The notes beneath the pieces are model-generated. The model made no database searches and had not been told where the DNA came from. It was given only the letters and a program-made list of their open reading frames with translations. A DNA stretch of 64,000 nt from Chryseobacterium gilvum (lineage in GTDB: Bacteria; Bacteroidota; Bacteroidia; Flavobacteriales; Weeksellaceae), in contig NZ_JAOTEN010000002.1 of NCBI RefSeq assembly GCF_025628965.1, forward strand, positions 186,001-250,000, read 5' to 3'. Positions 24,771 to 34,236 of this stretch are shown here, in pieces. The translations under genes and the position numbers were made by a program. Each line of letters begins with the position of its first letter. The first letter of the stretch is position 1.

Positions 24771-24800
24771 AAATCACCTCAAAACTGAGGTGATTTTTTT
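24771..24800 (+). terminator. Stranded terminator of T9SS paralog 2
   Basis: 11-bp perfect stem AAATCACCTCA / TGAGGTGATTT (24771-24781, 24786-24796), loop AAAC, then a T run. No plus-strand gene lies in the transposon; with the element removed this hairpin sits about 22 nt after the stop of paralog 2, as in the other paralogs. Confidence 0.8.
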
Positions 24801-24891
24801 ATTAACAAATGAAACCCTTTACTGATGCCGTAAGCAAAGTTTTTGATTATAAAATGTTGATTAGTATTTTCACATTATTTTTTAAATAAGC

Positions 24892-24899
24892 TATCTTTG
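24892..24899 (+). promoter_or_regulatory. Candidate -7 box abutting dnaB
   Basis: TATCTTTG ends 4 nt before the dnaB ATG. TTTT at 24867-24870 is a possible -33 (21-bp spacer). The same box and spacing occur at xrtF. Confidence 0.45.
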
Positions 24900-24903
24900 C
24901 AAA

Positions 24904-26493
24904 ATGGCGCAGAAAGAAACATTATCATCTCTTACACAAGGAAATTTTGCCCGTGAGTTATCGATTGCAGACGGAAAAATGCCTCCCAATGCAGTAGATT
25001 TTGAACGGCTGGTTATCGGTACTTTTTTAATTGATAAAAAAGGGCTGGATGAATCGATTGACCTGATTACACCCGAAGTTTTTTATGATCCGCGACACTC
25101 AGTGTTATTTGCTGCCATTTTAAAATTGTATGAAGGAAACCACCCGGTTGATTTAATGACCGTAATCCAGGAATTAAAGAAAACCGAACAGCTGAATGCT
25201 GCCGGTGGTGACCATTACATCATAGAACTGACAATGGGGGTGAGTTCTTCTGCCCACATTGAATACCACGTGCGTGTGATCCTAGAAAAATATATTTTAA
25301 GAAGCCTTATTAATGTTTCAGCCAATGTTATTGATACTTCGTATAAAGAATCGACAGATGTTTTTGAACTTTTAGATAAAGCTGAACAGTCATTTTTTGA
25401 AATCACCAACGGAACCATCAAAAAAGGGTTTGACACTGCCAATTCATTGGTAAAACAAGCCATAGATACCATCAAATCTTTAAAAGACAAAGAAGGGATT
25501 TCAGGAGTTCCTTCCGGGTTTACCGCCATTGATAAAGAAACCGGGGGTTGGCAAAATTCAGATTTAATTATTATTGCAGCACGTCCCGCGATGGGTAAAA
25601 CCGCGTTCCTGCTTTCCATGGCAAGAAATATTGCTGTGGGACACAAAATTCCGATGGCTTTGTTTTCTTTGGAAATGGCATCTGTACAGTTAATCACCAG
25701 AATGATCGCATCCGAAACCGGAATTTCATCTGAAAAATTAAGAAAAGGACAGATGAGTGATGAAGAATGGCAAAGACTGTTCTCCAACGTTTCAGAATTA
25801 GAAAATGCACCGCTTTTTATTGATGAAACCCCTTCCCTTTCTATATTTGATTTCCGTGCAAAATGCCGTAGACTTGTTATGCAGCATGGTGTGAAAATCA
25901 TCATGGTAGATTACCTTCAGCTGATGACTGCAAGCAGCGGCGGAAAAGGTGTCGGAAACCGTGAGCAGGAAATTGCCATGATTTCCCGTTCGTTAAAAGC
26001 CATTGCCAAAGAACTGAATGTTCCTGTAATTGCCCTTTCACAGCTTTCCAGAAGTGTGGAAACCCGCCCCGGCAAAAGGCCTCAGCTTTCTGACCTTCGG
26101 GAATCCGGAGCGATTGAGCAGGATGCCGATATTGTATCTTTCATTTTCAGGCCAGAATATTATAAGATTGCAGTTTGGGATAATGATGAGGAAGGCCAGG
26201 AATCTTCAACAGAGAATCAGGCAGAATTAATCATTGCAAAGCACAGAAACGGAGCGACTGCTGATGTACGACTTTCTTTTTTGAAAAATATTGCAAAATT
26301 CAGCGATCTGGATCTTTTCGGAAACAGCGGATACGGATATCCTTCAGGAAACGGACACTCCAATGAGCCCAGTGGTTTTGAAAAAATAAAAACGACGATT
26401 CAGCCGGGAGCCGCTTTTGATCTGCCGGATAATTCCAAAGTTTCAGGATCTTCTATGAATGATCTGGATGATGAGGATGATTTTCCTTTTTAA
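24904..26493 (+). CDS. dnaB: Replicative DNA helicase DnaB
   Basis: A 529-residue hexameric 5'-3' helicase that opens the replication fork and binds primase through its N-terminal domain (about 30-130, FERLVIGTFLIDKKGLDE). RecA-like C-terminal domain: Walker A IAARPAMGKTAFLL (about 230-243), ALFSLEMAS, Walker B IIMVDYLQLM (about 332-341), LSQLSRSVETRP, and GAIEQDADIVSFIFRPEYY. The tail is acidic, as is common in Bacteroidota. The start MAQKETLSSL is typical of the genus; a -7 box lies only 4 nt upstream. Confidence 0.97.
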   Translation: MAQKETLSSLTQGNFARELSIADGKMPPNAVDFERLVIGTFLIDKKGLDESIDLITPEVFYDPRHSVLFAAILKLYEGNHPVDLMTVIQELKKTEQLNAAGGDHYIIELTMGVSSSAHIEYHVRVILEKYILRSLINVSANVIDTSYKESTDVFELLDKAEQSFFEITNGTIKKGFDTANSLVKQAIDTIKSLKDKEGISGVPSGFTAIDKETGGWQNSDLIIIAARPAMGKTAFLLSMARNIAVGHKIPMALFSLEMASVQLITRMIASETGISSEKLRKGQMSDEEWQRLFSNVSELENAPLFIDETPSLSIFDFRAKCRRLVMQHGVKIIMVDYLQLMTASSGGKGVGNREQEIAMISRSLKAIAKELNVPVIALSQLSRSVETRPGKRPQLSDLRESGAIEQDADIVSFIFRPEYYKIAVWDNDEEGQESSTENQAELIIAKHRNGATADVRLSFLKNIAKFSDLDLFGNSGYGYPSGNGHSNEPSGFEKIKTTIQPGAAFDLPDNSKVSGSSMNDLDDEDDFPF

Positions 26494-26525
26494 TTCAATA
26501 CTATTATTAAATTATCCTAATTAAA

Positions 26526-27002
26526 TTGAGAATTGAAATCTACACAGACGGCGCATGCAGCGGAAATCCCGGAAAAGGCGGTTATGGGATTCTCATGAAA
26601 GTTCCTGAAAAGAATTATCAGAAAACATTTTCCAAAGGTTTCCGGAAAACGACCAATAACCGAATGGAGCTTCTGGCAGTAATTACAGCACTCGAAAAAC
26701 TAAAATCTACGGAAAACGATATTCATATTTTTACCGACAGCAAATATGTTTCTGATGCCATCAATCAAAACTGGATTGCGGGATGGATAAAGAGAGGCTG
26801 GAAAAATGTGAAAAACCCGGATCTCTGGAAAAAGTTTATTCCTCTTTATCAGCAACATCATCCTACACTGCACTGGATCAAAGGCCATGCAGGACATTTT
26901 GAAAACGAATTGTGCGACAAGCTTGCCGTAGCGGCTGCCAGTTCTGAAAATCTGGAAATAGATTCTTATTTTGAGCAGATAGAAAATAATTCTTTGTTTT
27001 AA
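26526..27002 (+). CDS. rnhA: Ribonuclease HI
   Basis: A 158-residue enzyme that cuts RNA in RNA-DNA hybrids, for example R-loops and Okazaki primers. All catalytic residues are visible: Asp in IEIYTDGACSGNPG, Glu in NNRMELLAVI, Asp in IFTDSKYVSDAI, and the final His/Asp region in KGHAGHFENELCDKLA. The start codon is TTG at 26526 (MRIEIYTDGA), because no in-frame ATG precedes the catalytic strand. It follows dnaB by 32 bp and is probably co-transcribed. Confidence 0.95.
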   Translation: MRIEIYTDGACSGNPGKGGYGILMKVPEKNYQKTFSKGFRKTTNNRMELLAVITALEKLKSTENDIHIFTDSKYVSDAINQNWIAGWIKRGWKNVKNPDLWKKFIPLYQQHHPTLHWIKGHAGHFENELCDKLAVAAASSENLEIDSYFEQIENNSLF

Positions 27003-27181
27003 TTGAATTGGTTCTGTTGTTTTAGACTAATTCAAACTTACATAAAATTCTTTAATTATTTATTTAATATATCCGACTTCCTTTGCAAAATGCATATTAA
27101 TAATTCAAAATTTAACAGTAAATACATATTTTAATCTAAAAATTTTATACATTTACGGGTCTAATTAATACCACGTAATAC

Positions 27182-29440
27182 ATGAATAGAAAATTACTGT
27201 TTTATTTTACCTTTATTGTATTCTGTTTATCCGGAAAGTTCCAATCTCAAACGTATCAGCTTATCGGCAATCCTGTTAACACCACAGGTTGGGACGTTGT
27301 TCCTTCTGCGGTGGTGAATGGTGATTTTGTGCAGCTTACCGCGGATCAGACTTCATTAGTTGGCGGTATTAAACTTAATGCTCCCATCAATCTTAAATTC
27401 TGTGATAAATGGAGGGTAGAATTTGATTTCAGAATAGACGGAAACGGGACCACCGGTTACGGAAGAGGTGACGGTTTTGCATTCTGGTATCTTGCAAATC
27501 CACCGGCTTCCTATACACAAGGTGGAGGTCTGGGAATTCCTGCCAATGCAACAGGGTTGATGGTAGGCTTTGATATCTTTAACAATACCACAGAAGGACA
27601 GATGAGCAAGGTTCATGTATTATATGGGACCAACAATACTGCTGGTTCTAATATAGAATACAATACTACAGCAGGAAGCACCTATCACACACCGGATCTT
27701 ATTGCAACCCAGCCGTTTGTAGGAGCAACTTACAAGCATGTAGAAGTAAATGGTGAAGTAAATCCCGCTAATCTCAATAACTGGATTATTAAAATAAAAA
27801 TTGATAATGTATTGGTTGTTGATCAGTCTTTTGCACCATCTGGAGCTGCAGTAGGAATGACACAGGGATATTTTGGTTTTTCAGCATCCACCGGTGCTGC
27901 GAGCGCAAGACATTCTATAAAAAATGTGAAAGTGTATACTGATAAAGTTTCGTTACTGCAAACTTCTATCAGCCAGTCTTTCTGTCCTAATCCGACGACA
28001 GGCTCCGGAACTGTAAATCTTACTTCATTCAATACACAATTTGTCAACAATCCTGCTAATTATACTTTTACGTATTATGTTTTGGGAAATTCTACTCCCA
28101 TTGCAAACCCTACTAATTATCAGTTTAGTGCCAATACAACGATTACCGTGGTTGTGAAAGATAATGCCGCAATATTGTGTGACAATCCGGATGGCAAAAT
28201 CATACTTTCTTTATCTGGTTTCAGTGCAAATAATGCGACAGTTTCTGCGTGCAACAATAACAATTCTCCGGCGGCAACTTTTGATCTAACTTCAGCCAAC
28301 GTAACCCTTGTTCCGGGAGTTACCAAAAAATATTACAAGACCCTGGCTGATCTTAATGCCAATACCAACGAGATCACCAATCCTGCTGCTTACAATTCTG
28401 CACCCGGAACCGTTTTTGTAAAAGTTACCACGCCTCAAGGATGTACAGGAACTGCACAGATCACACTCAGTTTTCTGCCTTTGCCCGTCGTAACACCGGC
28501 AACGATGCAATCTTGTTTTATAGAAGCCAATCCTTCAACGGCAGCATTTAACCTAACAACAGCAAATGTTACTGCTCAGCCTGGAACATCCAAAAAATAT
28601 TACCCTACAATGACGGACGCTATGAATGGCACTAATGAAATTGTGAATCCATCCATTTATATTTCCGGAAGCACAGATGTTTTTGTAAGGGTTACAGGAA
28701 CCAATTCCTGTTTTGTGATTACAAAAATTACGCTTAAAGTTTTACCGCCTGTAAAATCTTCAATATTAAAAGATAAAATCATCTGTATAGACGACCGCAC
28801 AACTTTAGACGCAGGACCCGGTTTTGACGGATATTTGTGGAGCACCGGAGCAACAACATCATCTATACAGGGCGTTCCTGTAGGATTATATTGGGTACAG
28901 CTAAAAACAGGAACCTGTATTACTACACAGGTTGTAAAAGTAAGTGCTTCTACAAGCCCGGTGATATCGAGTATTGACATTACGAATAACACGATTACCG
29001 TGAATGCTTCCGGAGGAACAGCGCCTTACCAATACTCTTTAAACGGTACAACATGGCAAACCTCGAATATTTTCACAGGTCTTCCGAGAGGTGAAAATAA
29101 AATTTTCCTTAAAGATTTTTATGACTGTGAACCGATTGAAATTCAGATCACCGTTCCGAATCTTTTAAATGTAATCACTCCGAACGGAGATAATATCAAC
29201 GACGGTATAGATTATACGGCTTTAGCGTATAAAAAAGATTTGGTTTTTATTGTATATGACCGGTATGGCAATAAAAAATATGAAGCCGATAAGATCAGAA
29301 ATTTCAAATGGGACGGAACTTCAGGCGGAAAAAAAATACCGACAGGAACCTATTGGTATACAATCTCCTGGACAGAAAATGACAAAAACAACACCCAAAC
29401 AAACTACAACGGCTGGGTACTTGTAAAAAACAGAGAATAA
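27182..29440 (+). CDS. T9SS type B cargo protein with L-type lectin domain, paralog 3
   Basis: A 752-residue secreted protein. After the signal peptide comes a legume-lectin-like (L-type) carbohydrate-binding domain at about 23-255 (FCDKWRVEFDFRIDG, GRGDGFAFWYLANPP, GLMVGFDIFNNTTEG, YFGFSASTGAASARHSIKNV). Then KYYKTLADL and KYYPTMTDAM repeat modules, a DKIICIDDRTTLDAGPGF module, a SprB-like repeat and a type B sorting domain from about residue 664 (ITPNGDNINDG to GWVLVKNRE). N-terminal half like paralog 4, C-terminal half like paralog 2. Likely glycan binding at the cell surface. Confidence 0.9.
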   Translation: MNRKLLFYFTFIVFCLSGKFQSQTYQLIGNPVNTTGWDVVPSAVVNGDFVQLTADQTSLVGGIKLNAPINLKFCDKWRVEFDFRIDGNGTTGYGRGDGFAFWYLANPPASYTQGGGLGIPANATGLMVGFDIFNNTTEGQMSKVHVLYGTNNTAGSNIEYNTTAGSTYHTPDLIATQPFVGATYKHVEVNGEVNPANLNNWIIKIKIDNVLVVDQSFAPSGAAVGMTQGYFGFSASTGAASARHSIKNVKVYTDKVSLLQTSISQSFCPNPTTGSGTVNLTSFNTQFVNNPANYTFTYYVLGNSTPIANPTNYQFSANTTITVVVKDNAAILCDNPDGKIILSLSGFSANNATVSACNNNNSPAATFDLTSANVTLVPGVTKKYYKTLADLNANTNEITNPAAYNSAPGTVFVKVTTPQGCTGTAQITLSFLPLPVVTPATMQSCFIEANPSTAAFNLTTANVTAQPGTSKKYYPTMTDAMNGTNEIVNPSIYISGSTDVFVRVTGTNSCFVITKITLKVLPPVKSSILKDKIICIDDRTTLDAGPGFDGYLWSTGATTSSIQGVPVGLYWVQLKTGTCITTQVVKVSASTSPVISSIDITNNTITVNASGGTAPYQYSLNGTTWQTSNIFTGLPRGENKIFLKDFYDCEPIEIQITVPNLLNVITPNGDNINDGIDYTALAYKKDLVFIVYDRYGNKKYEADKIRNFKWDGTSGGKKIPTGTYWYTISWTENDKNNTQTNYNGWVLVKNRE

Positions 29441-29445
29441 AACTG

Positions 29446-29474
29446 AAATCACTCCTTTTACGGAGTGATTTTTA
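29446..29474 (+). terminator. Terminator of T9SS paralog 3
   Basis: 10-bp perfect stem AAATCACTCC / GGAGTGATTT (29446-29455, 29462-29471), then T-rich; it begins 5 nt after the stop codon. Confidence 0.85.
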
Positions 29475-29584
29475 TTGTAAAAAAAATTAATCAATACTAT
29501 TTAATGAAATTTATCCTTTAATAATCTATTTATTGAAAATTATTTAAACGCCATTGAAAACTCAAATTAAACAACTTTATTAAA

Positions 29585-31852
29585 ATGAAAAGAATACTAC
29601 TGTTTTGCTTTTTAATTATTTTATCGTTTTTTTCTCAGAATACTTCTGCGCAAACGTATCAGCTTACAGGAAATCCTGTTGTCACTGCGGGATGGGATAT
29701 CGTACCCTCCACCATTGTAAACGGTGATTTTGTACAGATCACTCCGGATCAGACTTCACAGTTTGGTGCCATTAAACTTTCAAACCCAATTAATCTTAAA
29801 TTCTGCGATAAGTGGAAAGTGGAATTTGATTTCAGAATAGACGGAAACGGAACTCCTACCTATGGAAGAGGTGATGGCTTGACGTTTTGGTATCTCTCAA
29901 ATCCACCCACCGCATTCACCACAGGAGGCGGATTGGGAATTCCGGCCAATGCCAACGGATTGATGGTTGCTTTTGATATTTTCAATAATACGACTGAAGG
30001 ACAGATGAGCAAAGTACATGTTTTATACGGCACCAACAGCGTTCCTGCAACAAATCCCAATGTAGAGTACAATATGACGGCTGGAAGCACTTTTCATTCT
30101 GCAGACCTGAATTCTACACAACCATTTGTAGGCGGTACCTATAAGCATGTTGAAGTAAATGGTGAGACAGATCCTACCAATCCTACCAACTGGATCATTA
30201 AAATCAGAATTGACGGCGTACAGATTGTAGACCAATCTTTTGCGCCTTCCGGAGGTGCCATCGGGATGACGCAGGGCTATTTCGGTTTTTCGGCAGGAAC
30301 AGGAGCCGCAAGTGCAAGACATTCTATCAAAAACGCTAAAATCTTTATCGATAAGGTTCCTATTCTACAAAATACAGTCACGCCATTTGTATGTGTCAAT
30401 CCTTCTACCGGTAATGGTTTTGTAAATTTAACTTCGTATGCTTCGCAGTTTGTAAATATTCCAAGCAATTATATTATCACGTATTATGTATTGGGAAATT
30501 CAACGCCTATTGCCAATCCTAGCAACTTCCAGTATACCGGAAATACAACTATTACCGTGGTAATTAAAGATCCATCTTCAACTTTATGTGATAATGGTGA
30601 CGCGAGAATTATCTTGAACCCTACTCCTTTTTCTGCGGATGACGCCAGTTTGACCGCTTGCAACAACAATAATGCAGGGGTGGGATATTTTAATTTAAAT
30701 AATGCCGCTGTAACCTCTGTACCGGGAGTTACAAAAGAATATTATCCTTCTCTGGCGGATTTAAATGCGGGAACCAATCAGATTACCAATTTTACAAATT
30801 ATCCTGCAGCAGCAGGAACAACCGTGTTTGTAAAAGTGACCACTCCGCAAGGCTGTGTAGATAATGCACAGATTACACTGAATATTTATCCTGTTGTGGT
30901 AGTGAATGATGCTATTCTGAGAACCTGTTTTATAGAGGCGAATCCTTCGACAGGATCATTTAATCTAACTGTTGCCACGGTTACATCACAATTAGGAACA
31001 ACAAAAAAATACTATCCGTCACTGACAGATGCCGTAAACGCTACCAACGAGATTACCACACCTTCTGCCTATATTGCTCCCAATGGCGTTGTATATGTAA
31101 AAGTGACTGACGGGAACGGATGTTATGCAGTTGCAAAAGTAACATTAATCGTTTTTGCGCCTGTATATTCTACTGTTTTAAAAGACAAAACAATCTGTAT
31201 GGAAGACAGAACGACTTTAGACGCAGGTACCGGATTTGCTTCTTATGAATGGAGCACCGGAGCAACGACATCATCTATTTCCAATGTGGGAGTAGGAACC
31301 TATTGGGTAAAACTGAAAACAGGTGACTGTATTACAAAACAATCTGTAAAAGTTTATCCTTCAGAACAACCGGTAATCACAAACATCTATATTGAAAATA
31401 ACAGCATTGCCGTAACCGCAAACGGAGGAACTCCCGCTTATCAATATTCTATGGATAATGTTAACTGGCAGGAATCAAATGTATTTTCAAATATTGTACG
31501 GGGAACCCATCAAGTTTATATTAAAGATGCTTATAACTGTGAGCCTATTGAAGTAACTGTCACGGTACCTAACCTCATCAATGTAATTACGCCAAATGGT
31601 GACGGACTGAATGATGTGATCGACTATTCTGCCTTAATGGATAAAATTGATCTTTCGTTTACCATTTTCGACCGGTATGGTGCTAAAATTTATGAAGGAA
31701 CGAAAGCAAACCACTACAAATGGGACGGAACGGCCAACGGAAGAAAAGTGCCTACCGGAAGCTACTGGTACGCCGTAACCTGGAGTGAAAACAACAAGAA
31801 CAGGACCCCCGTAAAATTCTCCGGATGGATCATGGTGAAAAACAGAGAGTAA
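29585..31852 (+). CDS. T9SS type B cargo protein with L-type lectin domain, paralog 4
   Basis: A 755-residue secreted protein: signal peptide ending NTSAQ, L-type lectin domain at about 24-257 (FCDKWKVEFDFRIDG, GRGDGLTFWYLSNPP, YFGFSAGTGAASARHSIKNA), KEYYPSLADL and KYYPSLTDAV repeat modules, DKTICMEDRTTLDAGTGF module, SprB-like repeat (YQYSMDNVNWQ) and type B sorting domain from about 667 (ITPNGDGLNDV to GWIMVKNRE). The lectin half matches paralog 3; the C-terminal half matches paralog 1, including the phrase VKVYPSEQPVI. Confidence 0.9.
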   Translation: MKRILLFCFLIILSFFSQNTSAQTYQLTGNPVVTAGWDIVPSTIVNGDFVQITPDQTSQFGAIKLSNPINLKFCDKWKVEFDFRIDGNGTPTYGRGDGLTFWYLSNPPTAFTTGGGLGIPANANGLMVAFDIFNNTTEGQMSKVHVLYGTNSVPATNPNVEYNMTAGSTFHSADLNSTQPFVGGTYKHVEVNGETDPTNPTNWIIKIRIDGVQIVDQSFAPSGGAIGMTQGYFGFSAGTGAASARHSIKNAKIFIDKVPILQNTVTPFVCVNPSTGNGFVNLTSYASQFVNIPSNYIITYYVLGNSTPIANPSNFQYTGNTTITVVIKDPSSTLCDNGDARIILNPTPFSADDASLTACNNNNAGVGYFNLNNAAVTSVPGVTKEYYPSLADLNAGTNQITNFTNYPAAAGTTVFVKVTTPQGCVDNAQITLNIYPVVVVNDAILRTCFIEANPSTGSFNLTVATVTSQLGTTKKYYPSLTDAVNATNEITTPSAYIAPNGVVYVKVTDGNGCYAVAKVTLIVFAPVYSTVLKDKTICMEDRTTLDAGTGFASYEWSTGATTSSISNVGVGTYWVKLKTGDCITKQSVKVYPSEQPVITNIYIENNSIAVTANGGTPAYQYSMDNVNWQESNVFSNIVRGTHQVYIKDAYNCEPIEVTVTVPNLINVITPNGDGLNDVIDYSALMDKIDLSFTIFDRYGAKIYEGTKANHYKWDGTANGRKVPTGSYWYAVTWSENNKNRTPVKFSGWIMVKNRE

Positions 31853-31879
31853 TTCTATCAATATAACAATTGATTACGA

Positions 31880-31910
31880 AAACCGTTTCTTTTAAAGAAG
31901 CGGTTTTTTT
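31880..31910 (+). terminator. Terminator of T9SS paralog 4
   Basis: 12-bp stem with one G-T pair (31880-31891 with 31895-31906), followed by a T run. Confidence 0.82.
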
Positions 31911-31972
31911 ACGTTTAAAAATTTAAAAATGCATATTTCAGCATAAAATCGGCATTATTCGCATTCAATTCT

Positions 31973-31980
31973 TAAATTTG
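31973..31980 (+). promoter_or_regulatory. Candidate -7 box abutting nitroreductase gene
   Basis: TAAATTTG ends 5 nt before ATG 31986; would give a leaderless or near-leaderless transcript. Confidence 0.38.
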
Positions 31981-31985
31981 TCTTT

Positions 31986-32615
31986 ATGAATTATTTGGAA
32001 GCTTTAAGCAGAAGATATTCTGTAAAAAAATTCAACCCCGAAATGATCATTCCGCAGGATACCCTTCTCAACATCCTTGAGTCCGGAAAACTGGCGGCAA
32101 GTTCTCTGGGTTTACAGCCTTATAAAATTCTGGTGATACAAAGCAAAGAGATGAAAGAAAAACTGATCCCTGCTTTTTACAATCCGTCACAAATTTCTAC
32201 ATGCTCCCATCTTATCGCTATCATTTCTAAAAAAGATATAGAAGAAAATTATATTCTAGGATACTTCAGCCACATTTCAGAAGTCAGAGATATCCCGGTG
32301 GAAAACCTGGATCCTTTTAAAAAAAGCATCAGTCAGCACATTACACAAAAAACACAGGATGAAATTTTTAATTGGGCAGAAAAGCAGTCCTACATTGTTT
32401 TGGCCAATCTGATGTTTGCAGCAGCCATAGAAAATGTAGACACCTGTCCTATGGAAGGTTTCCGGCAAGATCTGATTGAAGAAATTTTAGAAATTGATCC
32501 TACCAAAGAAAAAGTAACGGTTACACTGGCTTTAGGTTACCGTTCTCAAGAAGATGCCTTTCAGCATATGAAAAAAGTAAGGAAACCAAATGAAAAATTG
32601 TTTAAATTTATGTAA
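31986..32615 (+). CDS. Nitroreductase-family NAD(P)H oxidoreductase
   Basis: A 209-residue FMN-dependent enzyme of the nitroreductase (NfsB-like) family, which reduces nitro compounds or quinones with NAD(P)H. Typical pieces: MNYLEALSRRYSVKKF (FMN phosphate-binding Arg/Lys), AASSLGLQPYKILVI, IVLANLMFAAAIENVDTCPMEGF (dimer helix and the PMEGF motif) and TVTLALGYRS. It stands 31 bp before nadB and may share its transcript. The natural substrate is unknown. Confidence 0.88.
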   Translation: MNYLEALSRRYSVKKFNPEMIIPQDTLLNILESGKLAASSLGLQPYKILVIQSKEMKEKLIPAFYNPSQISTCSHLIAIISKKDIEENYILGYFSHISEVRDIPVENLDPFKKSISQHITQKTQDEIFNWAEKQSYIVLANLMFAAAIENVDTCPMEGFRQDLIEEILEIDPTKEKVTVTLALGYRSQEDAFQHMKKVRKPNEKLFKFM

Positions 32616-32646
32616 CCATGCAGACAGTCTGTCTTAAAGAAAAAAT

Positions 32647-34224
32647 ATGATAAAAGCGGATGTATTAGTGATCGGTTCCGGAATTTCCGGACTTTCTTAT
32701 GCCATTAAAGTTTCCGAACAGTTCCCCGATGCCAAAATAATCATTGTCACAAAATCTGATGAAGATGAGAGCAATACCAAATATGCTCAAGGCGGTTTGG
32801 CAGTGGTCACAGATTCTAAAAATGATAATTTTGACAAGCATATAGAAGATACAATGCGCGCCGGAGACGGCGAAAATAAGCGCGATGTGGTAGAAATGGT
32901 CGTAAGGGAAGCACCGGTAAGGTTTAATGAAATTGTAGAATGGGGAGCCAATTTTGACAAGAAAAACGGCGAATTTGCTTTGGGTCGTGAAGGCGGCCAT
33001 ACCGAAAACAGAATTGTACACCACAAAGACATTACCGGTTTTGAGATTGAACGAGCTCTATTGGAGACCGCAAAAAACAGCCCGAATATAGAGATTCTTG
33101 ATCATCATTATGTAATAGACATCATTACGCAGCACCACGTTCCAGGAAAAGAGCTGAATGAAGGTGAGATCAATTGCTATGGTGCCTATATTTTGGATGA
33201 AAAATCAAAAACCATAAAAAAAATTACTTCAAAAATTACTTTGGCTGCAACAGGAGGTGCAGGACACGTGTATAAAAACACCACCAATCCTACTATTGCT
33301 ACAGGAGACGGAATTGCTTTCGTAGCCCGTGCAAAAGGCAAAGTAACCAATATGCAGTATTATCAGTTCCATCCGACTGCGTTATACAGCAAACTCGACG
33401 GAATGCTGTTTCTGATTTCCGAGGCGGTGCGTGGTGACGGCGCTAAATTGAGAACCAAAAAGGGGGAAAAATTCATGCAGAAATACGACGAGCGGGAAGA
33501 ATTAGCCTCCAGAGATATTGTCGCAAGAGCTATTGATGCAGAAATGAAAATCACCGGTGATGAATTTGTCGGTTTAGATTGCCGCAAAATGGATCATGAG
33601 AAATTTCTCGAACATTTCCCTAATATTTATAAAAAATGTACGAATGAAGGAATTGACCCTTTTACACAGCTCATTCCCGTGGTTCCTGCATGTCATTATC
33701 TGATGGGCGGGATTGAAGTGGATAAAGACGGGCAATCGTCTATCAATAATTTGTTTGCCGTAGGAGAATGTACCAATTCCGGCTTACATGGAGCTAACCG
33801 GCTGGCTTCCAATTCTTTGCTGGAAGGCTTGGTTTTCGGGCACAATGCAGCCATAAAAACCGTGGAACTGTTAAAAGAAAATAATTTCGATTTTGACGAT
33901 CTTAAAGCCGTTCCGGAATGGAATGAAGAAGGCATGAAGATCATTGATGAAATGGTGATCGTTTCTTATCTCAGAAAACAGCTGCAGGAGATGATGAGTG
34001 ATCTCGTGGGGATTGTAAGAAGCAACAGACGTTTAAAAATGGCTTTACAGAAACATGCAGAAATCGCGGCAGCCGTAGATGAAATCTACCGCTACTCTAT
34101 TTTGTCACCACAATTGTCAGAGCTTAGAAACCTGACTACCGTTGCCCACCTCATCATCATTCAATCGATGGAAATGACCGAAAATAAAGGGGCATTTTAT
34201 AATAAAGATTTAGTTCACGCATAA
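32647..34224 (+). CDS. nadB: L-aspartate oxidase
   Basis: A 525-residue FAD enzyme that oxidises L-aspartate to iminoaspartate, the first step of de novo NAD synthesis. Features: FAD-binding GSGISGLSYAI near the start, KYAQGGLAVV, the active-site loop REGGHTENRIVHHKDITG (about 115-132), ATGGAGHVYKNTTNP, QFHPTALY and GLHGANRLASNSLLEGLVFG near residue 385. Full length. It lies 12 bp before nadC, so they form an operon. No nadA is in the window. Confidence 0.97.
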   Translation: MIKADVLVIGSGISGLSYAIKVSEQFPDAKIIIVTKSDEDESNTKYAQGGLAVVTDSKNDNFDKHIEDTMRAGDGENKRDVVEMVVREAPVRFNEIVEWGANFDKKNGEFALGREGGHTENRIVHHKDITGFEIERALLETAKNSPNIEILDHHYVIDIITQHHVPGKELNEGEINCYGAYILDEKSKTIKKITSKITLAATGGAGHVYKNTTNPTIATGDGIAFVARAKGKVTNMQYYQFHPTALYSKLDGMLFLISEAVRGDGAKLRTKKGEKFMQKYDEREELASRDIVARAIDAEMKITGDEFVGLDCRKMDHEKFLEHFPNIYKKCTNEGIDPFTQLIPVVPACHYLMGGIEVDKDGQSSINNLFAVGECTNSGLHGANRLASNSLLEGLVFGHNAAIKTVELLKENNFDFDDLKAVPEWNEEGMKIIDEMVIVSYLRKQLQEMMSDLVGIVRSNRRLKMALQKHAEIAAAVDEIYRYSILSPQLSELRNLTTVAHLIIIQSMEMTENKGAFYNKDLVHA

Positions 34225-34236
34225 TTATCATTCAAC

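Noticed and set aside
24771..24800. Hairpin at 24771 as an attenuator of dnaB
   Set aside because: It is upstream of the dnaB -7 box at 24892, so it is not in the dnaB message.
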